A DNA stretch of 64,000 nt from Bacillus sp. CGMCC 1.16541 (GTDB taxonomy: Bacteria > Bacillota > Bacilli > Bacillales > Bacillaceae_H): assembly GCF_003184905.1 (NCBI RefSeq), contig NZ_QFRU01000005.1:62001-126000 (forward strand). The letters are read 5' to 3'. Made by a program: the position numbers and the translations under genes. Under the pieces are notes generated by a model, which was given only the letters and a program-made list of their open reading frames with translations, made no database searches and was not told where the DNA came from. Below are positions 56,955 through 64,000 of this stretch, piece by piece. The number at the start of each line of letters is the position of its first letter. The first letter of the stretch is position 1.

Positions 56955-58645
56955 ACTCGTATGTCTAATCCTCCTTCATACTTGTAGTGTGTGCTCGCAG
57001 GGAAGTGGCCCAACTGTTTAACGTCTCTGTTTATGGTTCTAGATACTTTTACGGTTGATAATTGATAGTTAAGCTTATGAAGTTCTTCCTGTAGCCTCAC
57101 TTTCATTGTTTCAGCAAGAGGTGATACCTTCTCAAACGATTCATTAATCACATTCACTGTGATGACACGGTTTTGTACAAGAACGTCAATAATGGTTTCT
57201 TTCATTTGATCTAGGTGTAAATAAAACAAAATATGACAATAATTAGGGTCAATCTGCCCATTCTCCTTTTTCCGACCATTCCATTGTACCGTTATATCAT
57301 GGAGACTCTGTCCAAGTTGAAAAGGCATTTGCATGTAAATCGTTGTTAGAGGACCTTGTTCTTGATTTAATAGCTGAATTCCCGTTAACTTATGAATTAG
57401 CTGATCCACAACTTCTAATACAGAGACAGAGGATGTAGTATGCTGTACTTGTAACAATAAGCTCTTCAATGAGTGTGTGTACGCTTTCTCATTTTGTAGT
57501 GATGCCACAACGTCTCCTTCATGTTGCAACCCTAGTGATTGCAACACTTGCATAAATGCTCTATAAAAAGGCTTATTCTCTTTTCCTTCGTTATTTTGAA
57601 CATGTAAAAGAGAAGATAAATCATCCGTTAAAGCTAAGCTTCCAAGGTGATGTAACTTACTTTTCAAATCGATATGTTCAATGTTCTGTCCATCTTTCAT
57701 ATAAAGAGAGGCTAGCATATCTTCAAGTACCGTTAAAAGTGGCGATTGTTTCATTCCTTGAAGCATTGTATTTGATGTGAAAAAATGCTCGTATATCGCA
57801 TTTTTTGTCACTAGAGGTTGAGCAGACTGTGAATCTATCTTTTTCACATAGTTTGCCATATGCTCTATCACATTTTGTTCAGACCATCCTTCAGGAATAA
57901 GCTTTGCTTGTTGCAATAAAGAAAAAGCTTTATTTGCATGTTCATGATCACTATGAGACAGCCATGTCTTCATGGCTAACGTAAGCGTCTCTTCTCCTTC
58001 TTGAATAGAAAGAGGTTTTATAAACGTTTCAACCATTTTTTGTAGCGGTAGAAGTTTTTCGTTGTTATCTTGCAATAAAAGTTGCTGTAACTTTACAAGA
58101 TCACTTGATAAATGATACTCTCGCTGGACAGCGGAAAGAGCTTTAAATGTTTCACTTATAACAGGTAGTCTCATTTTAACCAACTGCTCTACAACTTGCT
58201 TGTCTTGTACAGTCATTCCGTCATCTGTGAAAAGGTTCATTAACTCTCCTATTCTTTGTTTAGATAAAGGCAATCCTTTTTCCATGAAGAATGCAACAAA
58301 TTCGTTATTTCTTTTCGTAACAGGCACTCCTAATTCTTTTAGTAACGCTGCTTGTTGGTGATTAACTCCGTAATCGAGAGAAGATGGCGCAGCATGTGAG
58401 AGAACTTTTAATTGAGGGCCATTCGCGGTTGTCTCTTTCACTTCGAACCAATACGGATGCTGAACAGATAGTGCTGCTTCTAACTTAGCTACTAGCGACA
58501 TGCCATTTATATGTACTAAAGCTGTATGATTTGAAAACAGCTTCAGTATTTTCCCTTGTACAAAATCTCCTTGTGATAAATGAAGTTTTTTCCCTTGCTT
58601 CATCACTTCTTGTTGAAATAACTGTTGAAAAGATGAAACAATCAT
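56951..58645 (-). CDS. ylqG: YlqG, large FliK-like protein of unknown function
   Basis: 564 residues, the partner of ylqH in Bacillaceae. Mostly helical and polar (L, Q, H and K rich). The C-terminal part, with TIYMQMPFQLGQSLHDITVQW (about 445-465), HILFYLHLDQMKETIIDVLV in parts and VNVINESFEKVSPLAETMKV, resembles the FliK/Flg_hook C-terminal domain, which in flagella meets FlhB-C. I do not recognise a function. ATG at 58645 after GGGGAGAG. 15 bases after rnhB. Confidence 0.75.
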   Translation of the reverse strand: MIVSSFQQLFQQEVMKQGKKLHLSQGDFVQGKILKLFSNHTALVHINGMSLVAKLEAALSVQHPYWFEVKETTANGPQLKVLSHAAPSSLDYGVNHQQAALLKELGVPVTKRNNEFVAFFMEKGLPLSKQRIGELMNLFTDDGMTVQDKQVVEQLVKMRLPVISETFKALSAVQREYHLSSDLVKLQQLLLQDNNEKLLPLQKMVETFIKPLSIQEGEETLTLAMKTWLSHSDHEHANKAFSLLQQAKLIPEGWSEQNVIEHMANYVKKIDSQSAQPLVTKNAIYEHFFTSNTMLQGMKQSPLLTVLEDMLASLYMKDGQNIEHIDLKSKLHHLGSLALTDDLSSLLHVQNNEGKENKPFYRAFMQVLQSLGLQHEGDVVASLQNEKAYTHSLKSLLLQVQHTTSSVSVLEVVDQLIHKLTGIQLLNQEQGPLTTIYMQMPFQLGQSLHDITVQWNGRKKENGQIDPNYCHILFYLHLDQMKETIIDVLVQNRVITVNVINESFEKVSPLAETMKVRLQEELHKLNYQLSTVKVSRTINRDVKQLGHFPASTHYKYEGGLDIRV

Positions 58646-58660
58646 TGCTACTCTCCCCTT

Positions 58661-59434
58661 TTATGTTGTTAGTTTTTCTTTAATAGGAGCAAATGATTTT
58701 CGATGTTGCTTTAATACACCGTAACGCTCAATCGCTTCTAAATGCTGACTAGTACCATAACCCATATGCTTTTCAAAGCCATATTGCGGGTACTGACTTC
58801 CTAGCTCTTTCATCATACGATCTCTCGTTACTTTCGCAATAATAGAGCTTGCTGCAATGGAAATACTTGTCGCATCTCCTTTAATAATGGACAGCTGAGG
58901 AATTGGAACAGCAGGTAATTTCATCGCATCAATTAATAAATAATGCGGAGAACAAGAAAGTTGTTCAATTGCTTGTTCCATTGCTTTTTTTGTTGCTTCA
59001 TAGATATTAATGTCATCAATAATAGAAGCGTCCATGACTCCAATGCCAACAGCAACCGCTTCGTGCATAATAATTTCATAAAATTCGTCTCGTTTTTGCT
59101 CCGATACTTTTTTAGAATCTGTTAGTCCCGGTAGGTAAAAGTCTTTGGGTAATATAACAGCAGCAGCTACGACAGGTCCGGCTAATGGCCCTCGACCTAC
59201 TTCATCTACACCCGCAATGCACTCGATTCCTTTTTCGTATAATTCATTTTCATAACGCATCATTTGCTGAAATTGATCATGTAAAGTCTTTTCTACCTCA
59301 AATTGTTTGAGTTTTTGTTTTAATAACTGCTGTACCCCTTTACGTTCGTCTTGCTCACATTCTTTAAAGAAAGCATCTTGCCTTGACTTAACATCGCCTA
59401 GCATTTGTTTAATTTCTTTAATTGTTCGTTTCAT
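58661..59434 (-). CDS. rnhB: Ribonuclease HII
   Basis: Removes RNA primers and misincorporated ribonucleotides. 257 residues with the N-terminal helical extension (1-65) usual in Bacillus. Catalytic D77 and E78 are in [14 protein letters not shown]; further acidic residues are in LLIDAMKLP (near 170) and near [14 protein letters not shown]. Start taken at ATG 59434; an ATG at 59446 is possible and ribosome sites do not decide. Confidence 0.95.
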   Translation of the reverse strand: MKRTIKEIKQMLGDVKSRQDAFFKECEQDERKGVQQLLKQKLKQFEVEKTLHDQFQQMMRYENELYEKGIECIAGVDEVGRGPLAGPVVAAAVILPKDFYLPGLTDSKKVSEQKRDEFYEIIMHEAVAVGIGVMDASIIDDINIYEATKKAMEQAIEQLSCSPHYLLIDAMKLPAVPIPQLSIIKGDATSISIAASSIIAKVTRDRMMKELGSQYPQYGFEKHMGYGTSQHLEAIERYGVLKQHRKSFAPIKEKLTT

Positions 59435-59522
59435 CCATTCTCTCATCCTTTACCTGTATTCTATATCGTCTTCTTTCCTCTATTTATTAACTTAAGCATA
59501 GACATAAAGCTCATATAAAATA

Positions 59523-59567
59523 GACCGTCAACAAACCCCTTAATCAATCTGGATTCATGTGACGGTC
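59523..59567 (-). terminator. Probable rbgA terminator
   Basis: 8-bp arms GACCGTCA/TGACGGTC (59523-59530 with 59560-59567) around a 29-base loop, followed on the minus strand by TATTTTATATG. It begins nine bases past the rbgA stop. The large loop lowers confidence. Confidence 0.5.
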
Positions 59568-59575
59568 CTTTTCGC

Positions 59576-60448
59576 TTATTCACTCACTTTTTCGTCTAAC
59601 TCTTCTGGAAAGTCAAATGTAAACGTTCCAATTTTATCTGTACGTAGCTCTCGTAAAATGAGCTCTGCTGTTTTATCGTAGTCTACGAGTCCTCCAGGCA
59701 TTAAACACCCTCGTTTTGTGCCAATGGCATCAAACAGCTCCACAATCTCTTCTGGGATCTCTGTTAATCCATAGCGTGTTTTTAATGCTTCTGGGTAATG
59801 TTGTGTTAAAAATCTCAGTGCATATACCGCAATATCTTGTAAGTTAATAATCGTATCCTTTATTGCCCCTGTAGTGGCTAGTTTATAACCGACCAATTGG
59901 TCTTCAAACTTCGGCCATAAAATCCCTGGAGTATCTAGTAATTCAAGCTCTTTACCAACTTTAATCCATTGTTGTGCTTGTGTCACCCCAGGACGATCTC
60001 CCGTTTTAGCGATTTTTTTACTCGCTAAACGATTAATTAGTGTGGACTTCCCTACGTTTGGAATCCCTACAATCATCGCTCGAATCGCACGAGGTTTGAC
60101 AATCCCTTTTGCTTTCATACGATCGAACTTGTCTTTCAATATTTCTTTTGAAGCTGTGACGATCTGCTTCATTCCTTTTCCTGCTTGAGCGTCAATGGCA
60201 ATCGCTCGAACCCCACGCTCACGATAATAAGCTAACCACTGCTCTGTTACACGTGGGTCTGCTTTATCAACTTTATTTAAAAGAACAAGGCGTGGCTTGT
60301 TTGAGATAATTTCATCAATCATCGGGTTTTGTGAAGAACGAGGAATACGTGCATCTACTAATTCATACACAATATCAATTAATTTTAATTTTTCCGTTAC
60401 TTGTCTTCTGGCTTTTGCCATATGTCCCGGAAACCATTGGATGGTCAT
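59576..60448 (-). CDS. rbgA: Ribosome biogenesis GTPase RbgA (YlqF)
   Basis: GTPase for late 50S assembly. 290 residues, circularly permuted: G4 NKVD (58-61) comes before G1 GIPNVGKST (128-136) and G3 DTPG. N-terminal [16 protein letters not shown] is diagnostic, and the C-terminal ANTAR-like domain follows. ATG after AGGTG. 28 bases downstream of lepB. Confidence 0.97.
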   Translation of the reverse strand: MTIQWFPGHMAKARRQVTEKLKLIDIVYELVDARIPRSSQNPMIDEIISNKPRLVLLNKVDKADPRVTEQWLAYYRERGVRAIAIDAQAGKGMKQIVTASKEILKDKFDRMKAKGIVKPRAIRAMIVGIPNVGKSTLINRLASKKIAKTGDRPGVTQAQQWIKVGKELELLDTPGILWPKFEDQLVGYKLATTGAIKDTIINLQDIAVYALRFLTQHYPEALKTRYGLTEIPEEIVELFDAIGTKRGCLMPGGLVDYDKTAELILRELRTDKIGTFTFDFPEELDEKVSE

Positions 60449-60476
60449 GGGCGTTCACCTACTTACTTATGTCTCA

Positions 60477-61031
60477 TCATTCGGCAATACGAGCTTCTTT
60501 AATTGGCCAGTATACCGTTTTGGTTTCTCCTAATACACGATCCATTTCAATGAATCCAATTTGACGGCTATCCTTACTATAACGACGATTGTCGCCCATA
60601 ACAAATAAATGACCTTCAGGTACGACCGCTTGTCCACCTGTTATATCTTCTAGCTTAAAGTCTTGAGTTAAGCTACCGTCAATAATTTCACTTTTATACT
60701 GCTCTAAGTACGGTTCATCATAAGGCTTACCATTAATGTACAGCACATCATCTTTGTACTCAATATGATCTCCTGGTAACCCAATAATACGTTTTATGTA
60801 ATCTTTATCTTCTGTTGCATGAAAGACTACAATATCAAAACGCTCTGGCTCTCCAATTTTATAGGAAAGTTTGTTAACAATCATTCGATTTTGATCATGT
60901 AGGGTTGGCATCATTGATAATCCATCTACTACTATTGGTGCGAATAAGAAATAACGAATCACAGCAGCTAATAAAACAGCGATCACAATCGCTTTTAACC
61001 ATTCCCATAGCTCACTTTTTCCACGGGCCAT
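60477..61031 (-). CDS. lepB: Type I signal peptidase
   Basis: Cleaves signal peptides at the outer face of the membrane. 184 residues, the short Gram-positive SipS type. One N-terminal membrane anchor (about 9-31), catalytic S39 in DGLSMMPTL, general-base K80 in YIKRIIGLPGD, and GHLFVMGDNRRYSKDSR (about 143-159). ATG 61031 follows GGGGG by seven bases; the TTG two codons upstream is too close. Absent at this place in B. subtilis as I recall, but a common neighbour of rplS in other Bacillaceae. Confidence 0.95.
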   Translation of the reverse strand: MARGKSELWEWLKAIVIAVLLAAVIRYFLFAPIVVDGLSMMPTLHDQNRMIVNKLSYKIGEPERFDIVVFHATEDKDYIKRIIGLPGDHIEYKDDVLYINGKPYDEPYLEQYKSEIIDGSLTQDFKLEDITGGQAVVPEGHLFVMGDNRRYSKDSRQIGFIEMDRVLGETKTVYWPIKEARIAE

Positions 61032-61121
61032 TGTCAATCCCCCAACCTTTATATACTACACTACACATTTTATTTTAAACGATTAGGTGTTCTTTTCATA
61101 ATAAAAGTCGTTTTAAATTTG

Positions 61122-61148
61122 AAAAAAGGAGCTTGTTAACCAAGCTCC
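61122..61148 (-). terminator. rplS terminator
   Basis: Perfect 8-bp stem GGAGCTTG/CAAGCTCC (61128-61135 with 61141-61148), 5-base loop, six T residues on the minus strand. Confidence 0.9.
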
Positions 61149-61155
61149 CTCATCT

Positions 61156-61500
61156 TTATCGAATCTCTTTAATACGCGCAGCTTTACCGCGAAGAGCACG
61201 TAAGTAGTAAAGTTTCGCACGACGTACTTTACCACGACGCATAACTTCGATTTTTGCAATTTTTGGCGTGTGGATCGGGAATGTACGCTCAACACCTACA
61301 CCGTAAGATACCTTACGAACTGTGAATGTTTCGCTAATACCACCGCCACGACGCTTAATAACAACACCTTCGAATACCTGAATACGTTCACGGTTACCCT
61401 CAACGATGTTTACATGTACACGTACAGTATCACCTGGGCGGAACTCAGGAAGGTCTGTTTTTAATTGTTCTTTTGTGATTTCTTCGATTAATTTTTGCAT
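61156..61500 (-). CDS. rplS: Large ribosomal subunit protein L19
   Basis: 114 residues. [19 protein letters not shown] at the N-terminus, then [34 protein letters not shown] (about 48-66) and the C-terminal [23 protein letters not shown] 61500 agrees with the B. subtilis start; AAGGAG lies twelve bases upstream, and an in-frame TTG at 61512 is too close to it. Has a dedicated promoter, leader and terminator. Confidence 0.97.
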   Translation of the reverse strand: MQKLIEEITKEQLKTDLPEFRPGDTVRVHVNIVEGNRERIQVFEGVVIKRRGGGISETFTVRKVSYGVGVERTFPIHTPKIAKIEVMRRGKVRRAKLYYLRALRGKAARIKEIR

Positions 61501-61603
61501 CGCGTGTTTCAACTCCTTCCAACAGATGCTCTTATCAATGCCATTTGATCATTGCAGCGGAACATCGTTTTAACAGGCATCGGCATATCCTGCCTTAGCC
61601 ACA
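61501..61603 (-). promoter_or_regulatory. L19-type ribosomal protein leader upstream of rplS
   Basis: About 100 bases of leader RNA between promoter and rplS. Visible helices: AGGCA/TGCCT (61575-61579 with 61591-61595) and ATCAA/TTGAT (61534-61538 with 61545-61549); TTCC in the middle could also pair with the ribosome site. Position and form fit the L19 leader described in Bacillus; a covariance-model match was not run. Confidence 0.6.
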
Positions 61604-61609
61604 AGGAAT

Positions 61610-61638
61610 ATCTTAGCACAATCTAAAAACATATGCAA
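61610..61638 (-). promoter_or_regulatory. rplS promoter
   Basis: Minus strand TTGCAT (61633-61638), 17-base spacer, TAAGAT (61610-61615) preceded by TGC, an extended -10, just after the trmD stop. Confidence 0.65.
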
Positions 61639-61682
61639 GATAAGATGAATATTTTTTTATGATTAGGAAAAGAGCATTGCCA

Positions 61683-62417
61683 CTATTTTTCCTCATCTTT
61701 GATTCTGGCTAATAATTTCTGTTGATTCGTCGTTAGTTGAATCTTTTCAAGCATGTCAGGTCGTCTATGAAGTGTTCTTTTTAACGTTTCACTTTCACGC
61801 CACTGCTCAATTTTCTTATGATCACCGGACAGTAATACATCTGGTACCTTCATTCCTCTGAAATCTGCTGGCCTTGTATAATGAGGATGCTCTAGTAACC
61901 CCGTGCTATGTGAATCTTTTACGGCTGATGCATCGTTTCCAAGAACTCCAGGAAGTAAACGAACAACACTATCAATTACAACCATTGCTCCAAGCTCTCC
62001 ACCTGTAAGAACAAAGTCACCAATGGAAATCTCGTCTGTTACGACATATTGGCGAATTCGCTCATCATAACCTTCATAATGCCCACAAACAAAAACGAGG
62101 TGCTCTTCTTTCGCTAACTCTTCCGCTTTTGTTTGCGTATATTTTTCACCTTGAGGACATAACAAAATAACACGTGCATTTTTCGTTTCTTTTGTTATGT
62201 CGGCAACTGCATCGAAAATAGGCTGTGGTTTTAAAACCATACCAGCTCCACCACCATAAGGATAATCATCCACGGTTTGATGTTTATTATCAGCATATTG
62301 ACGGAAGTTGACAACGTTCAATTGCACGGCTTCTTTTTCTTGAGCCTTTTTTAAAATAGATTCTCCAAATACTCCTTCAAACATCGAAGGAAACAATGAA
62401 AGCACATCGATCTTCAT
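61683..62417 (-). CDS. trmD: tRNA (guanine-37-N1)-methyltransferase
   Basis: Knotted SPOUT methyltransferase that prevents +1 frameshifts. 244 residues. [22 protein letters not shown] near the N-terminus (in parts), [21 protein letters not shown] (about 50-70), [17 protein letters not shown] (about 107-123), [14 protein letters not shown] and [20 protein letters not shown] in parts. ATG 62417 overlaps the rimM stop by one base; a TTG one codon upstream has slightly better spacing. Confidence 0.97.
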   Translation of the reverse strand: MKIDVLSLFPSMFEGVFGESILKKAQEKEAVQLNVVNFRQYADNKHQTVDDYPYGGGAGMVLKPQPIFDAVADITKETKNARVILLCPQGEKYTQTKAEELAKEEHLVFVCGHYEGYDERIRQYVVTDEISIGDFVLTGGELGAMVVIDSVVRLLPGVLGNDASAVKDSHSTGLLEHPHYTRPADFRGMKVPDVLLSGDHKKIEQWRESETLKRTLHRRPDMLEKIQLTTNQQKLLARIKDEEK

Positions 62418-62935
62418 CAATCTAATAACCCTTCCATCACACGAATTTTAATCACTTGATTCGGAATATCAACTGATTGTACGATTTCGTTAATATAAGG
62501 AATAAGCGCTTCTTTTTTTCCCTTTCGTTGAATGACCCACACATCATTTGCTCCTGGTGTTAGAATTTCTTTTACTTTTCCAATCTCTTCTCCATCTTCT
62601 GTTACAACTTGACAGCCAATAATCTCATGGAAATAGAACTCCCCTTCATTTAATTCACCAAGTTGATCTTCTCGTACTTTAAGCAAATGATTTTTGAATG
62701 GCTCTACATCATTCACATTATTATATCCTTCAAATGTAAGAAGATCGAATGACTTATGCTGACGATGGCTTGCAACCTTCACTTCAATTCCTTCGTCACT
62801 GTTTTCTTTAAATATGTATAACGTATTCCCTACTTTGTATCGCTCGTCTGTAAAGTCTGTACGAGAGACTACACGTACTTCTCCTTTAATACCATGTGTA
62901 TTTACAATCTTTCCAACGTTAAACCACTTTTCCAT
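62417..62935 (-). CDS. rimM: Ribosome maturation factor RimM
   Basis: 16S processing/30S head assembly factor. 172 residues. N-terminal [20 protein letters not shown] (7-26), [21 protein letters not shown] (about 100-120) and the PRC-barrel end [11 protein letters not shown]...[13 protein letters not shown] 62935 after GAGGTG. Coupled to trmD. Confidence 0.96.
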   Translation of the reverse strand: MEKWFNVGKIVNTHGIKGEVRVVSRTDFTDERYKVGNTLYIFKENSDEGIEVKVASHRQHKSFDLLTFEGYNNVNDVEPFKNHLLKVREDQLGELNEGEFYFHEIIGCQVVTEDGEEIGKVKEILTPGANDVWVIQRKGKKEALIPYINEIVQSVDIPNQVIKIRVMEGLLD

Positions 62936-62949
62936 TTACCTATTCACCT

Positions 62950-63333
62950 CTACCTAATGTCTATTACAATTCCATCTTTAAGCACAATTGTTTTGGCCTG
63001 TTGAAGCTGACTCCAGTCATCCCCAACATTCACTTCAATAAGACCTTCTACTTCTTTCTCCACTAATTCGCTTCCTAGTGTTAGTTTACCTAATTGTTCA
63101 ATTTGAAAATCAAGAACTCGAATCTTTTCTAAACGATTCTCTTTTTCTTTCTCAAATTGAGCACGTAATAGCGAGGAAGAGTGGTGTGCTTTTTCAGTTT
63201 GCTTCATCTGAAACATCAATTGAGTAATCTCTTTTTCAAGCTGTGTTTTTCGTTCTATAAATCGCTCATAAAGCTCTTGTTTACTTTTTTCTGTTAATAC
63301 TTGCTTAACAATAACACGTTGTAAAATATGCAC
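62950..63333 (-). CDS. ylqD: YlqD family protein
   Basis: 127 residues, a largely coiled-coil protein (about 20-85, rich in E, K, Q and L) with a C-terminal beta segment (VNVGDDWSQLQQAKTIVLKDGIVIDI in parts). Family function unknown; it is found between khpA and rimM in Bacillaceae. The best start is GTG 63333, seven bases after AGGAGG; the ATG two codons before nearly abuts that site. 14 bases upstream of rimM. Confidence 0.8.
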   Translation of the reverse strand: MHILQRVIVKQVLTEKSKQELYERFIERKTQLEKEITQLMFQMKQTEKAHHSSSLLRAQFEKEKENRLEKIRVLDFQIEQLGKLTLGSELVEKEVEGLIEVNVGDDWSQLQQAKTIVLKDGIVIDIR

Positions 63334-63369
63334 AGACATCCCTCCTAAAATTAGTATATAAAATAACAC

Positions 63370-63400
63370 AAAAAAAGGGGAGGTTACCCTCTCCCTTTTT
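63370..63400 (-). terminator. Terminator after khpA
   Basis: An A-tract/T-tract-flanked hairpin with arms GGGAGAGG/CCTCCCC (one mismatch) around 63376-63395 and seven T residues following on the minus strand. It directly follows the khpA stop and splits rpsP-khpA from ylqD-rimM-trmD. Confidence 0.75.
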
Positions 63401-63630
63401 TACTCGTGTATTTCTATATACACTTTCTTATCGTGCTGAGATGCTGCTGTATACACAACAGTTCGAATTGCCTTTGCAACGCGACCTTGTTTTCCAATGA
63501 CTTTTCCAACATCTTCAGGGTGAACACTTATGACATAAGTCAACTTCGCTTCCTCAGACTTTTCTTGAACCGTCACTTTTTCTGGATAATCAACAAGCGC
63601 CTTTACAATCGTTTCGATTAATAATGTCAT
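63400..63630 (-). CDS. khpA: KH-domain RNA-binding protein KhpA (YlqC)
   Basis: 76 residues, a single small KH domain with the GKQG loop at 46-49 (EDVGKVIGKQGRVAKAIRTV). KhpA acts with KhpB in RNA binding and cell-size control in other Gram-positives. No clear ribosome site before ATG 63630; it lies eleven bases past rpsP, so coupling is likely. Confidence 0.93.
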   Translation of the reverse strand: MTLLIETIVKALVDYPEKVTVQEKSEEAKLTYVISVHPEDVGKVIGKQGRVAKAIRTVVYTAASQHDKKVYIEIHE

Positions 63631-63641
63631 CTCAAGCTAGA

Positions 63642-63938
<297 letters not shown>

Positions 63939-63951
63939 TCAACAAGATAAT

Positions 63952-63981
63952 ATAATATCAAAAAGACTAAATGGTTGTAAA
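63952..63981 (-). promoter_or_regulatory. Candidate rpsP promoter
   Basis: Minus strand TTTACA (63976-63981), 18-base spacer, TATTAT (63952-63957), each one base off consensus, about 38 bases upstream of rpsP. Confidence 0.5.
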
Positions 63982-64000
63982 GGTTTTTTTCTTAACAGTG

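Overview
The window is a single, almost uninterrupted block of core chromosomal genes from a low-G+C Gram-positive bacterium of the family Bacillaceae. Protein sequences match Bacillus subtilis orthologues closely in length and motif content, and gene order is essentially that of the B. subtilis rpsP-to-infB region. Compared with that order as I recall it, there are two extra genes: a signal peptidase I between rplS and rbgA, and a DUF554 membrane protein between ylqH and sucC. I cannot assign a species. Every convincing gene is on the minus strand, so transcription runs from base 64000 down to base 1. There are no mobile elements, rRNA, tRNA or CRISPR arrays.

Layout in the direction of transcription. 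(1) 63914-58661: rpsP, khpA, ylqD, rimM, trmD, rplS (with an L19-type leader), lepB, rbgA, rnhB: ribosome biogenesis, tRNA modification and secretion. (2) 58645-53708: ylqG-ylqH (a FliK-like and FlhB-C-like pair), the DUF554 gene, then sucC-sucD of the TCA cycle with its own promoter and a cre-like site. (3) 53507-45237: dprA, topA, trmFO, then xerC(codV)-hslV-hslU-codY, the last encoding the GTP/branched-chain amino-acid sensor. (4) 44769-17990: the complete 31-gene fla/che operon, from flgB to sigD and swrB, covering rod, MS ring, switch, ATPase, hook, export gate and chemotaxis genes, the flagellar sigma factor and swarming regulators. (5) 17838-14777: rpsB, tsf, pyrH, frr, with internal terminators. 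(6) 14640-8686: uppS-cdsA-dxr-rseP (isoprenoid and phospholipid synthesis, site-2 protease) and proS. (7) 8548-4241: polC. (8) 3888-1: rimP-nusA-rnpM-rplGA-infB (3' end cut off).

The genes fall into two working groups: growth-linked translation, replication and envelope functions, and motility. CodY sits directly upstream of the fla/che operon. A 15-base match to the CodY box (12/15) lies between the likely fla/che promoter and flgB, which fits nutritional control of motility.

The protein-coding content is ordinary. The points most worth a second look are in the untranslated DNA: a 13-codon leader ORF with an ideal ribosome site that seems to drive swrD, which has none of its own; the rimP-nusA leader with a weak terminator; a perfect 15-bp inverted repeat across the xerC promoter; a nested-helix rpsB leader; and YlqH, which looks like a ready-cut FlhB C-terminal fragment lacking the NPTH self-cleavage motif. 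No search was run; family names and comparisons rest on recognised sequence motifs and recalled B. subtilis proteins.
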